Positions 7,615 through 17,644 of a DNA stretch of 64,000 nucleotides are shown piece after piece. The number at the start of each line of letters is the position of its first letter. The stretch's first letter is position 1. A program made the position numbers and the translations under genes. The stretch is from Thiothrix sp. (lineage in GTDB: Bacteria; Pseudomonadota; Gammaproteobacteria; Thiotrichales; Thiotrichaceae). The notes below the pieces were generated by a model. That model made no database searches, had not been told where the DNA came from, and was given only the letters and a program-made list of their open reading frames with translations. Location: contig SSFA01000023.1 of assembly GCA_008015155.1 (NCBI GenBank), positions 62,001 through 126,000 of the forward strand, read 5' to 3'.

Positions 7615-8250
7615 ATGAAATTACTGATTCCAAGTTTACTAGGTTTAGCCTTAAGTGTCGCGGCTACGACAAGCTTTGCTGCCACCAACTACGCTACTAA
7701 AAATGCTGTGTGGAATGCCAGCATTGAAAAATCTGCACCGCTTTTCCTCAAATGTTCTAATGCGAATGCCCCAAAGCAAGTAACTTGCCTAGCAGAGGGT
7801 ATGAAAAAAGCGGGTGCTTCTACTGCGGCCATTGATGTTATGAAAAGCTTAAAAGGCGACGGCTATTTAATGCAGTTCACTGAAAAAGGTAGCATTGATT
7901 TAGGTACTATGGCTTATCCCTTACGTGCCAATACCAATGAAGCGGCCGTTCTTTTAATGCCTAATAAGCTTATTAGTACCGAGCTAAACAGCGTACCCCC
8001 GTTTAATAAAGACCCAAAGTATGCAACCCTGAAAAAGAAATATCCTAACTTAGATATTTGGCCCAACTCGGCTCAATTTAATAATATGAAAAAACTCTCC
8101 TCCGGTGATACACGCTTTGTGTTTAATTATCCGGTGGTAGATGGCTGCCATGCTTGCGGTATTTCATGGCATGCTGAAGTAGCCCTAGACGTGACTCAAG
8201 CGGGTAATTTAAAAACGCCACAGTTTTTGCGCCTAGTTGCTGATAAATAA
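7615..8250 (+). CDS. Secreted protein of unknown function with a CHACG motif
   Basis: Protein of 211 aa with a clear Sec signal peptide (MKLLIPSLLGLALSVAATTSFA, cleavage after about residue 22). The mature part has four cysteines: LKCSNA and VTCLAEG in the first third, and a CxxC pair in DGCHACGISWH near residue 182. The last motif could bind metal or form a redox disulfide; it is not a CxxCH haem site. A good ribosome site (AGGAAG) precedes the ATG. I do not recognise the family. Confidence 0.7.
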   Translation: MKLLIPSLLGLALSVAATTSFAATNYATKNAVWNASIEKSAPLFLKCSNANAPKQVTCLAEGMKKAGASTAAIDVMKSLKGDGYLMQFTEKGSIDLGTMAYPLRANTNEAAVLLMPNKLISTELNSVPPFNKDPKYATLKKKYPNLDIWPNSAQFNNMKKLSSGDTRFVFNYPVVDGCHACGISWHAEVALDVTQAGNLKTPQFLRLVADK

Positions 8251-8313
8251 CACCTAACGTTCAAGGCTAAAAGTCTGATCAAGTAGGGAAAAGTAGCACA
8301 GGTGGCTCAAGCA

Positions 8314-8757
8314 TTATTGAGCCACTCTAAACCCCACATCCGTCATACGCCGATCCTTTGTGTAACCGCCACGGCTAGACGATAACAGCCTTACATCCGA
8401 CCAAGCGCCACCCCGAATCACGTATAAACCATTCAAATCAGGCTGCTCCCAATTCTGGCAATTAGGCAAATACCGATACAGCCTAGCCATGACACCGCTA
8501 GGCTCTTTATAACTAGCTAAGCAGTCTTGCGTCCACTCCCATACATTACCCTGCATATCATGTAAGCCAAAGACATTGGGGGCAAAACTCGCTACCGGTG
8601 CAGTAAAAGCAAACTCATCTTTGCAATAATCATTTAAGCAATTAGCTTGATTCACACCCAACGCTTCACCCCAAGGATAAGCCGTCGTTGCCCCTGCGCG
8701 TGCGGCATAATCCCACTCTGTCTCTGTGGGTAAACAATAGCTTTGAAATTCAGGGCT
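8314..8757 (-). pseudogene. N-terminally truncated formylglycine-generating-enzyme (SUMF1) domain protein
   Basis: The C-terminal half of an FGE-sulfatase/SUMF1 domain is readable. It starts at EFQSYCLPTETEWDYAARAG, continues through PWGEALGVNQANC and NVFGLHDMQGNVWEWTQDC, and ends RGGAWSD...GGYTKDRRMTDVGFRVAQ. The last segments are hallmark motifs of this family. In frame, a TAA precedes residue one of this stretch (about 8758-8760), and the N-terminal half of the domain, which such proteins need, is absent. A short frame from 8661 could still be translated but would be only half a domain. The decayed 5' end abuts katE. Confidence 0.7.
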
Positions 8758-8781
8758 TATTTAGGAGCAAAAACCTAAAGC

Positions 8782-10857
8782 TTAGCTCTTGGCTACTTTC
8801 GACTCACGCTCCCAGAAGCGTAATTTGCCGCAGGCTTGAATAAAGCCTTTAGCATCCTCTGCTTTCGCCAATTTCACACAGCCGCCATCCAAAGCACCAT
8901 CAATGCTCACCGCTTTAAATAAAGGCATCGCATCCTCAGTGTAGGCAATAAACTTGCAGTGTGCGAAGGCATCCGCCACGAAGTCTTTGCTCGGGCCGTC
9001 GGTTTTGAGCGCTTCGGCACCTGCTTTAGAAGGAAGCACGGCTACTGCATCGAATACTACCGATGGGCCACCACCAATCTTTTCATCCACCGGATGCAAC
9101 TTGTCATCACTCAATTTCACACCGGAAATCTTCGGCGCAATCACCGCACAAGCTGCCCCTTCGGCTTCTGCGGCTTGCTTCAAACCCGCCACTAAGGCAG
9201 CGTCTGAGCCTTCGGTCACAAAGATACCGAGTTTGCGGCCTTTAAAAGAGTTCGGGCCGTTTTTAATAATGCTCAAAGCAGCAGACACTGGCATATCATG
9301 CGGCGCTACTGCAGCAGGAGCTGGCGCAGGTAATTTTTCTAAACCTAAACCATCTGCCACTTGTTGCGCTAAGCCTTTGTCGACATTCAATAAACGACTC
9401 ACCACGCGCTCACGAATCGCGGCGGTTTTTACTTTACTGAGCTCAAACACCATTGCATTCACCATATGGGTTTGTTCGGTGGGGGTTTGGCTCATAAAGA
9501 ATAAACGCGCTTGGCTATAGTGATCGGCAAAGCTTTCAGGGCGAATGCGAATTTTGCTGCCTTCCGTTTTGGAATCGGCTGATTGAAAACCGGTTTCAGG
9601 ATTTTCACGCGGCCCGCCCCAACTATTCGGCTCATAATTTACTCGACCTACCGGTTGACGCAGTGGCATAAAACCATCTTGGGCAAAATTATGAATCGGG
9701 CAACGCGGCGCATTAATCGGCAGATTATTGAAATTAGCACTGCCTAAGCGATGCTGTTGGGTATCGAAATACGAGAAAGTACGACCTTGCAAGAGTGGGT
9801 CTTCACTAAAATCAATCCCAGGAATAATGTTTTGCGGACTGAAGGCCACTACCTCGGTTTCCGCATGCGCATTATCCATGAGTTTATCCAGCACCAAGCG
9901 CCCGACGATTTTCACCGGAACCACTTCTTCAGGCACGATTTTAGTCGGGTCGAGTACATCAAAATCAAATTTATCAGCCTGCTCCTCGCTGAAGATTTGC
10001 ATGCCCATATCCCATTCAATTAGCTCACCTTTTTGCAAGGTTTCGATAATATCGCGGCGGTGGAAATCGGGATCTGCCCCATTGATTTTGACCGCTTCAT
10101 TCCACAGCACCGACTGCAAACCGAGCTTGGGTTTGAAGTGGAATTTGACAAAGTGCGCTTCACCTTTAGCATTCACTAAACGGAAAGTGTGTACGCCAAA
10201 CCCTTCAATAAAGCGCAAGGAACGTGGAATAGTACGATCCGACATAACCCACATCAGCATATGGGTCGCTTCAGGTGTTAAAGAAATAAAATCCCAGAAA
10301 TTATCGTGTGCCGATTGGGCTTGTGGGATTTCGGTATCCGGTTCGGGTTTGACCGCGTGAATTAAATCAGGGAACTTGATGGCATCTTGAATGAAAAATA
10401 CTGGAATATTATTGCCGACAATATCCCAATTGCCTGCTTGGGTATAAAACTTGATCGAAAAACCACGCACATCACGCGCTAAATCGGGCGAACCTTTGCT
10501 ACCTGCTACGGTAGAAATGCGCATAAACACGGGCGTCTTTTTACCCTTTTTCTGGAAAGGATCGGCTTTGGTATAAGCGCTTAAATCTTCACTGGCTTCA
10601 AAATAGCCGTGGGCTGAATAACCGCGTGCATGCACCACACGCTCAGGAATACGCTCCCGATCAAAACGCGCTAATTTATCCCGTAAAATAAAGTCTTCGA
10701 TTAAAGTCGGGCCTCGTGCACCTGCGGTCAGACTATTTTGATTATCCGCAATCGGTGTGCCTAGATCGGTGGTTAAAGTCGCACTATTGGAATCGGCTTG
10801 CTGATGTGTTTCCCCACCGTTTCCTACCGTATGTTTCGGCTCATTAGGCTTTTGCAT
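8782..10857 (-). CDS. katE: Large-subunit (clade 2) catalase HPII
   Basis: Catalase of 691 aa, disproportionating H2O2 to water and O2. It has the long N-terminal arm of HPII-type enzymes, the catalytic His in RVVHARG (about residue 76), the Asn in [12 protein letters not shown] (about 149) and the proximal haem Tyr in [10 protein letters not shown] (about 363). The C-terminal DJ-1/GATase-like domain starts near residue 545 ([15 protein letters not shown]). It is slightly shorter than E. coli KatE (753). It is followed on the same strand by the broken SUMF1 fragment, and may serve stress defence alongside soxR. Confidence 0.96.
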   Translation of the reverse strand: MQKPNEPKHTVGNGGETHQQADSNSATLTTDLGTPIADNQNSLTAGARGPTLIEDFILRDKLARFDRERIPERVVHARGYSAHGYFEASEDLSAYTKADPFQKKGKKTPVFMRISTVAGSKGSPDLARDVRGFSIKFYTQAGNWDIVGNNIPVFFIQDAIKFPDLIHAVKPEPDTEIPQAQSAHDNFWDFISLTPEATHMLMWVMSDRTIPRSLRFIEGFGVHTFRLVNAKGEAHFVKFHFKPKLGLQSVLWNEAVKINGADPDFHRRDIIETLQKGELIEWDMGMQIFSEEQADKFDFDVLDPTKIVPEEVVPVKIVGRLVLDKLMDNAHAETEVVAFSPQNIIPGIDFSEDPLLQGRTFSYFDTQQHRLGSANFNNLPINAPRCPIHNFAQDGFMPLRQPVGRVNYEPNSWGGPRENPETGFQSADSKTEGSKIRIRPESFADHYSQARLFFMSQTPTEQTHMVNAMVFELSKVKTAAIRERVVSRLLNVDKGLAQQVADGLGLEKLPAPAPAAVAPHDMPVSAALSIIKNGPNSFKGRKLGIFVTEGSDAALVAGLKQAAEAEGAACAVIAPKISGVKLSDDKLHPVDEKIGGGPSVVFDAVAVLPSKAGAEALKTDGPSKDFVADAFAHCKFIAYTEDAMPLFKAVSIDGALDGGCVKLAKAEDAKGFIQACGKLRFWERESKVAKS

Positions 10858-11130
10858 CGTTCGCTCCTTGATATGCGTTTAGCATTGAATGGGGGTTAAA
10901 ACCTGAAACAGCATAGGCTGATTAGCCCCTAGATACTAGTTATCACTGTTTGATTGAGGAGATAGCTCCCCTCACCTTTAGACTTTCTCTTGATAAACGT
11001 AGGGTATACGAGGCTAATCTAATATGCTGCACGGAAACTAGGGCGCGAGCTTATCGGCGCCATCTGCCACCTAACTAGCACTGGATTAGTAAACGATATC
11101 CGCAAAATATTAAGTTGAGAACATCACCCT

Positions 11131-12747
11131 TTAAGTCGCATCCGCTTTAATAAGGTCAGCTGCTTTCTCAGCAATCATAATGGCAGGTGCATTGGTATTG
11201 CCGCTCATCAGCGTAGGCATAATAGAGGCATCCACCACGCGCAAGCCTTCTAGACCGTGCACTTTAAGACGGTTATCAACTACGGCTAGATCGTCTATGC
11301 CCATTTTGCAGGAACCCACTGGATGATAAACCGTATCAGCACGATCACGCACCAGCTTTTCCCATTGCTGCTCGCTCATGTTCGGTGTCATGCCAAACAG
11401 ATCTTTATGGCGATACTGATCCAGCGGCGCTTGTAATAAAATCTCGCGCGTGATTTTTGCCCCTTTCACTAACAGTTTGAAATCGCGCTCGTCCTTTAGA
11501 AAACCCGGATCAATCGCAGGCGCTGCTAAGGGATCAGCTGACTGTAAGACCACCTGTCCACGTGAGTGCGGGCGTAACACGCAGACATGACAACTAAAGC
11601 CATAGCCCCAATGCAGTTGACGAGCGTGATCATCCACAATAGAGATCACAAAATGCAGTTGTAGATCGGGTCTATCGACGCTGGTATCACTTTTTAGAAA
11701 CGCAGCACCCTCGGCAAAAGGAGTCGCTAGCAAGCCACTCCCATCTTTGCGCCATTGTGCTATCTGCCCCGGCATTCGCAGTGCCCCTTTGAAACCGATA
11801 CCAAAGCCTTCAGCATCTTTACTGGAAAAACCTTGTACAAAGTCAATGTGATCTTGTAGGTTTTGCCCGACACCCGCCAGCTCATGCACCATCGCGATGC
11901 CATGTGGGGTAATATCTTCGGGGCGACCTACGCCGGATAATTGTAAGAGTTGGGGTGAACCAAAAGCCCCACCTGCCACAATCACCTCACGTTTAGCCTT
12001 AACAACTTGCTCTTTGCCCTCAAATCGGTAGCTGACCCCGACGGCACGTTTGCCTTCAAATAAGATACGGGTGGCCGGTGCTTTGGTTTTAATAGTCAGA
12101 TTGCTACGTTGATCCATAATCGGGTGTAAATAGCCCGCTGCCGCTGAGCAACGCTCGCCACGACGGGCGGGGTCATGGAATTGTGTCACTTGGTAGAGAC
12201 CTACGCCCTCATTATCACCTTGATTAAAATCGGTGGAAATAGGCAAGCCATATTGATGAGCCGCCTCAACAAACGCTTTTGTCATGGGGTCAGGGCTAAG
12301 CTGATCGGAGACTTGTAAAGGGCCACTCCCACCATGATATGGGCTAGCGCCATGTATATTATTTTCAGACTTGATGAAATAAGGCAGCACCGACTCCCAA
12401 TCCCAACCTTCACACCCAAGTTGCGCCCAATTATCATAGTCTTGCTTTTGCCCACGTATATAGAGCATCGCATTGATAGCCGAAGAGCCACCTAAACAAC
12501 GACCACGGGGTTGATAACCTCGCCGCCCATCTAAACCTGGTTGCTGGGTGGTTTCAAAAGCCCAGTTATTGATCTTGCCTCGACCCGGCATCATGACCAC
12601 CGTACCCACTGGTAGGCGTACCACTAGGCCATGGCCTTTGCCGCCCGCTTCTAGCAAACACACGGTCGTCTTGCCGTCCTCACTTAAGCGAGCGGCTAAC
12701 ACTGAACCGGCAGAGCCTCCACCTACAATCACATAATCAAAGGTCAT
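11131..12747 (-). CDS. GMC-family FAD-dependent alcohol (choline-type) dehydrogenase
   Basis: Glucose-methanol-choline oxidoreductase of 538 aa. The FAD-binding Rossmann motif is YVIVGGGSAGSVLAARLSED at residues 4-23. The GMC signature GRCLGGSSAINAML lies near residue 80. The C-terminal catalytic region has YHPVGSCKMG (active His) and NTNAPAIMIAEKAADLI. The start at 12747 is chosen because GGAG lies 7 bp upstream; an ATG at 12780 lacks a site. It resembles AlkJ/BetA-like dehydrogenases. No betB, betI or choline porter is present, so choline is unlikely. Next to molybdenum aldehyde-oxidase-like genes it may oxidise an (aromatic) alcohol; this is inference. Confidence 0.88.
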   Translation of the reverse strand: MTFDYVIVGGGSAGSVLAARLSEDGKTTVCLLEAGGKGHGLVVRLPVGTVVMMPGRGKINNWAFETTQQPGLDGRRGYQPRGRCLGGSSAINAMLYIRGQKQDYDNWAQLGCEGWDWESVLPYFIKSENNIHGASPYHGGSGPLQVSDQLSPDPMTKAFVEAAHQYGLPISTDFNQGDNEGVGLYQVTQFHDPARRGERCSAAAGYLHPIMDQRSNLTIKTKAPATRILFEGKRAVGVSYRFEGKEQVVKAKREVIVAGGAFGSPQLLQLSGVGRPEDITPHGIAMVHELAGVGQNLQDHIDFVQGFSSKDAEGFGIGFKGALRMPGQIAQWRKDGSGLLATPFAEGAAFLKSDTSVDRPDLQLHFVISIVDDHARQLHWGYGFSCHVCVLRPHSRGQVVLQSADPLAAPAIDPGFLKDERDFKLLVKGAKITREILLQAPLDQYRHKDLFGMTPNMSEQQWEKLVRDRADTVYHPVGSCKMGIDDLAVVDNRLKVHGLEGLRVVDASIMPTLMSGNTNAPAIMIAEKAADLIKADAT

Positions 12748-12914
12748 GTTGTCTCCTCGTGACTCATCATTCCTCCACACTTTACTTAGGGTGAGTGTGG
12801 TGCGTTTGTATAGGGATTCGTATATTGGTAGATTTTATTGTTACGGGTGCTTGTGCACCTCGTGCGGGGCAGGTCAACTTGAAGCAGCATCTATAGAGTA
12901 AACAGGAGGCCTAC

Positions 12915-12936
12915 TTGGCCTAGTCAACTAGACCAA
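12915..12936. promoter_or_regulatory. Near-perfect 22-bp inverted repeat upstream of the GMC gene
   Basis: Arms TTGGCCTAGT (12915-12924) and ACTAGACCAA (12927-12936) match at 9 of 10 positions around a 2-bp centre. It lies between the 2Fe-2S gene stop and the GMC gene start, so it could be an operator of the GMC gene. It is too tight to be a usual terminator hairpin. Confidence 0.4.
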
Positions 12937-13026
12937 TTTGGCTGAGACGCCTTGCTTCATACCATCGCTGTCGCATAGAGCACAGCGTCCTAGAGTTTCA
13001 CGGCCCTCCTCCTGAGCCAAAAATCT

Positions 13027-13485
13027 TTAGCCGCGTTTAATCTCTGCGGCTTTGTGGATCGCTTGACGAATGCGGGGGTAAGTTCCACAGCGACAAATAT
13101 TGCCACTCATGGCACCATCAATATCCGCATCATTCGGCTGAGGATTGTTTTGCAGCAAAGCGCAGGCACTCATCAATTGCCCACTTTGGCAATAGCCACA
13201 TTGCACTACATCAATTTCTGTCCACGCAGCGCGCACCGCATCCGCGACTGGGCCTTGCAGCCCTTCAATCGTGGTGATTTGCTTACCGGCTAAGGCAGAA
13301 ATAGGCATGATACAACTACGGGTGGCTTGACCATCGATATGCACGGTACAAGCACCGCATAAAGCCATGCCGCAACCAAATTTGGTTCCCGTCAGCCCCA
13401 CTTCACCCCGCAAGACCCACAGCAGTGGCGTATCGTCAGTGGCTTCCACCTGTACAGCTTGGCCATTGATGTTAAGTGTTATCAT
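13027..13485 (-). CDS. (2Fe-2S) subunit of a molybdenum hydroxylase (isoquinoline 1-oxidoreductase alpha-like), set 1
   Basis: Small electron-transfer subunit of 152 aa with two [2Fe-2S] clusters. The plant-type ferredoxin site is [15 protein letters not shown] (residues about 38-52). The all-helical second site has CGYCQSGQ and GNICRCGTY (about 97-135). It passes electrons from the molybdopterin subunit encoded just upstream on the same strand (12-bp gap). Close in sequence to the paralogue at 17175. No FAD subunit gene is present, as in IorAB-type enzymes. Confidence 0.93.
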   Translation of the reverse strand: MITLNINGQAVQVEATDDTPLLWVLRGEVGLTGTKFGCGMALCGACTVHIDGQATRSCIMPISALAGKQITTIEGLQGPVADAVRAAWTEIDVVQCGYCQSGQLMSACALLQNNPQPNDADIDGAMSGNICRCGTYPRIRQAIHKAAEIKRG

Positions 13486-13497
13486 GATTCAATTTCC

Positions 13498-15774
13498 TTA
13501 AGCGAGCTTGAGTGGCAGACTGCGTAAGCGCTGACCCGTGAGCGTAAAGACGGCATTAGCCACCGCAGGCGCTATGGGTGGCGTACCTGGTTCACCCATG
13601 CCTTCAGGAGGCGCTTGACTAGGCATAATCTCCACCACAATTTCAGGTGATTCATTCATGCGGATGGGCAGATAATCATAGAAATTATTTTGCAATACCC
13701 GACCTTTTTCGATTTTAATCTCGCCGTACAAAGCGGCGGATAGACCAAAAATAATGCCACTCTCTACTTGCTGACGAACCAAGTTGGGATTGATTGCCGT
13801 ACCGCAATTCAGCACACAGGTTACTTTGTGCACGCGAATACGCTTATCAGCGGCGACCGAAACTTCAGCCACTTGCCCCACGATACTGCCAAAGCTGCGT
13901 ACTAAAGCAACTCCACGGGCGCGTGCTACGCCATCCGCGCCCGGCGTTATCGGTTGCCCCCAGCCGGAAAGCTCTGCTAAGCGCTTTAATAGTTCTACGT
14001 GTTCAGGATGTTCGGCAAGCAAAGCTAGGCGCAAGGCAAGCGGGTCTTGTTTGAGTTCAGCAGCGACCTCATCCATAAAACTTTCGGTGATAAAGCCTTG
14101 GTGCGACCATCCCACTGACCGCCAATAACCGACTGGCACTGGCCCTGGGACGATTTGATGGGAGATGCGCGAACTCGGGAAAGCATAAGCCGTATCATAA
14201 GCCCCTTCTGCCGTAGTCTTATCGGGACCCATACCTGAGCTACCAAATAAGCGCTCCACGATTTGGTGGGTGACTGACTGCCCTGCGGAGCGAGCCTGCC
14301 ATGCGCTCAATTGACCTTTATCGTCAAAGCCAGCCTCTAAGCGCGCCACACAAGCAGGACGATATTTATCGTGTTGCATGTCTTGCTCGCGTGTCCAAAA
14401 AGTTTGCACAGGCACACCGTTAGCCTCTTTAGCAATCTGTGCCGCTTGCACGAAAAAATCCGGCTCTAAGCGTCGACCAAAACCGCCGCCTAATAAAGTG
14501 ATATGGAGTTGGACTTTATCGCTATCAATCCCGAGTACGTCCGCTACCAGTCTAGGCACCATACCCGGAATTTGCGTGGGCGCCCAAACCATAGCTTCAC
14601 CCTCTTTGAAACGTACCGTGCAATTCATCGGTTCCATAGTGGCATGAGCTAAATAAGGGACTCGATACTCCGCTTTAATGCGCTTGGTGGCTTTGCTAAG
14701 CGCCTGTGAGACATTACCCTGCTCATAATAGTTATAGCCATCGTCTTGATCGAGGCTTTGGGCAAGGCTATCTATAAAGGCAGCACTACTAAAATTAGCA
14801 TTCTCCCCCTCATCCCATTCAATTTGCACAGCTTTAAGCGCTTGTAAGGCTTGCCAAGGTTGGGTGGCTATCACTACCACCGCAGGCGGAGCACCGGCAG
14901 CTGCCTCGGTAGTGAAGACTTTTTTCACCCCGGGCATTGCTTGCGCTTTGCTCGCATCCATACTTTTGAAGCGTCCACCCAAGACAGGACACATAGTCAC
15001 ACTCGCGTACAGCATTCCTGGGGCTCTGATATCTATCCCAAATTGAGCCGTGCCATTGAGTTTGCTCGCGGCTTCAATACGCTTCAGGGGTTGGCCAATC
15101 AGTTTAAAAGCATCTGGAGTTTTTAAAGTAACTGATTTCGGAAGCGCTTGCTTAGAGGCACTAACCGCCAATTCACCATAGCTTGCTGAACGACCGGATG
15201 CCGCATGGGTCACTTTGCTATTGGCAGTGCTGCACTCTGTCACAGGGACTTTCCACTGCTTGGCAGCAGCGGCTAACAACATTAGGCGCGCAGAAGCACC
15301 TGCTTCGCGTAAGGGTTGCCATTGATCTTTAATACTGGAGGAACCACCCGTCAGCATGAGACCAGGTAATAACCGCGAGGCCTTAGTGGTCATCCAGTTC
15401 GCACCGCGATGCAGCATACCCATATCATCAGGATGAAACGGTAAGCCATCGGGCAATAGGGACAGATTATTGTAAATTTTATCGCCAGGAGGCGCTTGGA
15501 TTAGGCGTACTTGCGCCCAATCAGCATCTAGTTCGTCGGCTAGCATCATGGCTAAGCCCGTATGAGTTCCTTGCCCCATCTCCACATGTGCCATGGTGAT
15601 AGTGACCGTATTATTGCTACCTATGCGTACCCAACCATTCAGTGCGGGACGGTAAGGCATATTTTCTAAAGGCTCGGTCGCTTGTAAGCGCTGTTTGGGT
15701 GGCAGTGCCGACCACCCTACTAGGAGCGCACCAATGGCTCCTACACCACCTAAGAGGAAATGTCGACGTTTCAT
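13498..15774 (-). CDS. Molybdopterin-binding subunit of a xanthine-dehydrogenase-family hydroxylase (IorB-like), set 1
   Basis: Catalytic subunit of 758 aa. A twin-arginine-like leader (MKRRHFLLGGVGAIGALLVG) predicts export, so the enzyme is periplasmic or membrane-attached. Family landmarks include AHVEMGQGTHTGLAMMLADE, LLGGGFGRRLEPDF and the late GMGEPGTPPIAP with the catalytic Glu. Such two-subunit enzymes hydroxylate N-heterocycles or oxidise aldehydes, and pass electrons to the respiratory chain. The 2Fe-2S partner follows directly. Position beside protocatechuate-pathway genes suggests an aromatic aldehyde or related ring substrate (inference). Confidence 0.92.
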   Translation of the reverse strand: MKRRHFLLGGVGAIGALLVGWSALPPKQRLQATEPLENMPYRPALNGWVRIGSNNTVTITMAHVEMGQGTHTGLAMMLADELDADWAQVRLIQAPPGDKIYNNLSLLPDGLPFHPDDMGMLHRGANWMTTKASRLLPGLMLTGGSSSIKDQWQPLREAGASARLMLLAAAAKQWKVPVTECSTANSKVTHAASGRSASYGELAVSASKQALPKSVTLKTPDAFKLIGQPLKRIEAASKLNGTAQFGIDIRAPGMLYASVTMCPVLGGRFKSMDASKAQAMPGVKKVFTTEAAAGAPPAVVVIATQPWQALQALKAVQIEWDEGENANFSSAAFIDSLAQSLDQDDGYNYYEQGNVSQALSKATKRIKAEYRVPYLAHATMEPMNCTVRFKEGEAMVWAPTQIPGMVPRLVADVLGIDSDKVQLHITLLGGGFGRRLEPDFFVQAAQIAKEANGVPVQTFWTREQDMQHDKYRPACVARLEAGFDDKGQLSAWQARSAGQSVTHQIVERLFGSSGMGPDKTTAEGAYDTAYAFPSSRISHQIVPGPVPVGYWRSVGWSHQGFITESFMDEVAAELKQDPLALRLALLAEHPEHVELLKRLAELSGWGQPITPGADGVARARGVALVRSFGSIVGQVAEVSVAADKRIRVHKVTCVLNCGTAINPNLVRQQVESGIIFGLSAALYGEIKIEKGRVLQNNFYDYLPIRMNESPEIVVEIMPSQAPPEGMGEPGTPPIAPAVANAVFTLTGQRLRSLPLKLA

Positions 15775-16194
15775 GCTAACCCTTTGCGAGTGTCGTCTAG
15801 ATGGGTCTGAATATACACTATCTAATTTATTTCAAACAACCTTAGTATTTGAGTACGAAGCTAGTCTGAAAAAGTACCGCAAACATGTACGACACCACTA
15901 AGCCTTAGATGAAAAAAGGTGGAGTATCGCGCCAGCCACTCAAGGCCGAATACAACTGGTTTTCTAGACTTACACTGGGGTGGCCGGAGTTCTTTGTCGT
16001 CGTTTCTGGTTTACTTAGCACGGCGACCTGCTCATCAAACATGGGTATGTTCGCTACCCACAGGGATTCAAGCCTGATAACACCCCTTTTTCAAAAGACT
16101 AAAAAGTACAAAAACACCCCTATTTTATCCATGCCCTTCTGCATAAAAAGTACATATACTGATTGATATACGATGAGTTTTATTAGGAGGAGTC
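15775..16194. other. Regulatory intergenic region between divergent molybdenum-hydroxylase and ligK genes
   Basis: No convincing gene; a weak 85-codon frame inside is not protein-like. The region holds three AAAAAGTAC motifs (15870-15878, 16101-16109, 16145-16153), two of them followed by A, and an AGGAGGAG ribosome site just before ligK. It probably carries the promoters of both directions. Confidence 0.5.
16101..16154 (+). promoter_or_regulatory. Two AAAAAGTACA direct repeats upstream of ligK
   Basis: Exact 10-mers at 16101-16110 and 16145-16154, 44 bp apart (about four helical turns), within 95 bp of the ligK start. The same word occurs upstream of ligJ (21403-21412) and, as AAAAGTACA on the minus strand, upstream of ligC (32287-32295). 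It is a candidate site for a shared lig regulator. Confidence 0.4.
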
Positions 16195-16905
16195 ATGATC
16201 ACCCATACCGTTCAAGGCGTTGCGGTCAAACACATTGACCGAGCCGACCCTGCCACTATTGACGGGCTTGCTAAACTGGGCGCGGCTACCGTACACGAAG
16301 CCCAAGGTCGCATTGGCAATCTCAATCCTTATATCCGCCCGATTTATGCCGGTGCGCGCATTGCAGGCAGTGCGGTAACTGTACTCGCACAGCCCGGGGA
16401 TAATTGGATGATTCACGTGGCGATTGAGCTGTGTCAGCCCGGCGATATTTTAGTGGTGGGCACGACCACACCTTGCACCGATGGCTATTTTGGTGATCTG
16501 CTCGCGACCTCAGCGCAAGCCCGTGGCGTACGTGGTTTGATTATTGATGCGGGTGTACGCGATGTGCGCGATTTGACTGAAATGAATTTTCCGGTGTGGT
16601 CTAAAGCGATTTCGATTAAAGGCACAGTGAAAAACACGCTTGGTTCGGTGAATGTGCCTATTCTATGTGCCGGTCAACATATTATGCCGGGCGATGTGAT
16701 CGTAGCCGATGATGATGGCGTGTGCGTAGTACCGCGTTTAAATGCTGCCAAAACCTTAAGTGCCGCACAAAGGCGTGAAGCCTTTGAAGGTGAGAAGCGC
16801 GCCAAACTCGCCTCCGGTATTCTTGGATTGGATATGTACAATATGCGCACGGGTTTAGAGGCGGCTGGTTTTAAATATGTGGATAAATTAGAGGATTTGA
16901 ATTAA
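16195..16905 (+). CDS. ligK: 4-carboxy-4-hydroxy-2-oxoadipate aldolase
   Basis: LigK/GalC-type class II aldolase of the RraA-like fold, 236 aa. It splits 4-carboxy-4-hydroxy-2-oxoadipate into pyruvate and oxaloacetate, the last step of the protocatechuate 4,5-cleavage and gallate pathways. Landmarks are [15 protein letters not shown] (residues about 24-38), [20 protein letters not shown] with a metal-site region, and [11 protein letters not shown]. The RraA-fold segment [12 protein letters not shown] is near residue 180. A perfect AGGAGGAG site precedes ATG 16195. The companion lig genes lie 4.6 kb downstream and at 32.4 kb. Confidence 0.93.
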   Translation: MITHTVQGVAVKHIDRADPATIDGLAKLGAATVHEAQGRIGNLNPYIRPIYAGARIAGSAVTVLAQPGDNWMIHVAIELCQPGDILVVGTTTPCTDGYFGDLLATSAQARGVRGLIIDAGVRDVRDLTEMNFPVWSKAISIKGTVKNTLGSVNVPILCAGQHIMPGDVIVADDDGVCVVPRLNAAKTLSAAQRREAFEGEKRAKLASGILGLDMYNMRTGLEAAGFKYVDKLEDLN

Positions 16906-16928
16906 ATCTTGTAAGTTCATCCCACTCC

Positions 16929-16954
16929 CCCTAATTCGCATTTATGAATTAGGG
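16929..16954. terminator. Stem-loop after ligK
   Basis: Perfect 9-bp arms CCCTAATTC (16929-16937) and GAATTAGGG (16946-16954) begin 24 bp after the ligK stop, with an 8-nt loop. It is followed by ATTTA rather than a clean T-run. Confidence 0.45.
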
Positions 16955-17174
16955 ATTTACACTCCAGCACAAGCAATAATTTTATTATCCGTTACTGACG
17001 CTGCTTAAACAGCGCCTCATAGGTGCACTAAGCTCCTGCTTACCGACTGAGATCAACAGCTCATGAAATCCCAATAAAACATTAAGTAATTTTACCAGCC
17101 TATTCCTTATGTGCTATATCCAAGCAACACCAATTTATTGAACACATCGGCTAGTGCCAGCCTAGGAGGGCTTT

Positions 17175-17633
17175 ATGAAACTCATGATTAATGGTCAAGA
17201 GCGGGAGTTAGATCTTGCTCCGGATATGCCGCTCCTTTGGGCTTTGCGTGATCATGCGCATTTGACCGGCACCAAATTCGGCTGTGGTATGGCTCAATGT
17301 GGTGCTTGTACGGTACATATTGATGGTCAAGCAGCGCGTGCTTGTGTTACGCCCGTTGCTAGTGTCGAGGGTAAAGCGATTACTACCATCGAAGGCGCAT
17401 CGAAGGATTCTAAAATAACTCAAGCGCTCCAAGCTGCTTGGCTGGCGAATAATGTCCCACAATGCGGCTATTGTCAGTCAGGGCAAATCATGTCTGCCAC
17501 GGCGCTACTGACACAAAAACCCCAAGCGACCGATGAAGAAATTAATAGCTTCATGTCAGGGAATATTTGCCGTTGTGCTACTTATCAAAGTATCAAAACA
17601 GCTATTAAACAAGCGGCTGCTAGCCTCGCTTAA
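17175..17633 (+). CDS. (2Fe-2S) subunit of a molybdenum hydroxylase (isoquinoline 1-oxidoreductase alpha-like), set 2
   Basis: Paralogue of the 13027-13485 gene, with the same 152-aa length. Clusters are at [23 protein letters not shown] and GNICRCATY. It is the electron-transfer partner of the large subunit encoded 11 bp downstream. A GGAGGG site precedes ATG 17175. The two sets are divergently arranged around ligK, which suggests an old duplication with retention of both copies. Confidence 0.93.
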   Translation: MKLMINGQERELDLAPDMPLLWALRDHAHLTGTKFGCGMAQCGACTVHIDGQAARACVTPVASVEGKAITTIEGASKDSKITQALQAAWLANNVPQCGYCQSGQIMSATALLTQKPQATDEEINSFMSGNICRCATYQSIKTAIKQAAASLA

Positions 17634-17644
17634 GGAGAGATGAG

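Noticed and set aside
9728..10360. Long open frames on the plus strand inside katE
   Set aside because: They mirror the strong catalase codon pattern on the other strand and encode Ser/Lys-rich sequence without any family pattern.
11131..12747. Choline dehydrogenase betA
   Set aside because: Fold and signatures fit, but betB, betI and choline transport genes are absent and the context is aromatic metabolism, so only the GMC family is called.
15909..16166. 85-codon plus-strand frame before ligK
   Set aside because: No ribosome site and low-complexity, non-protein-like sequence; it overlaps the regulatory repeats of the ligK promoter region.
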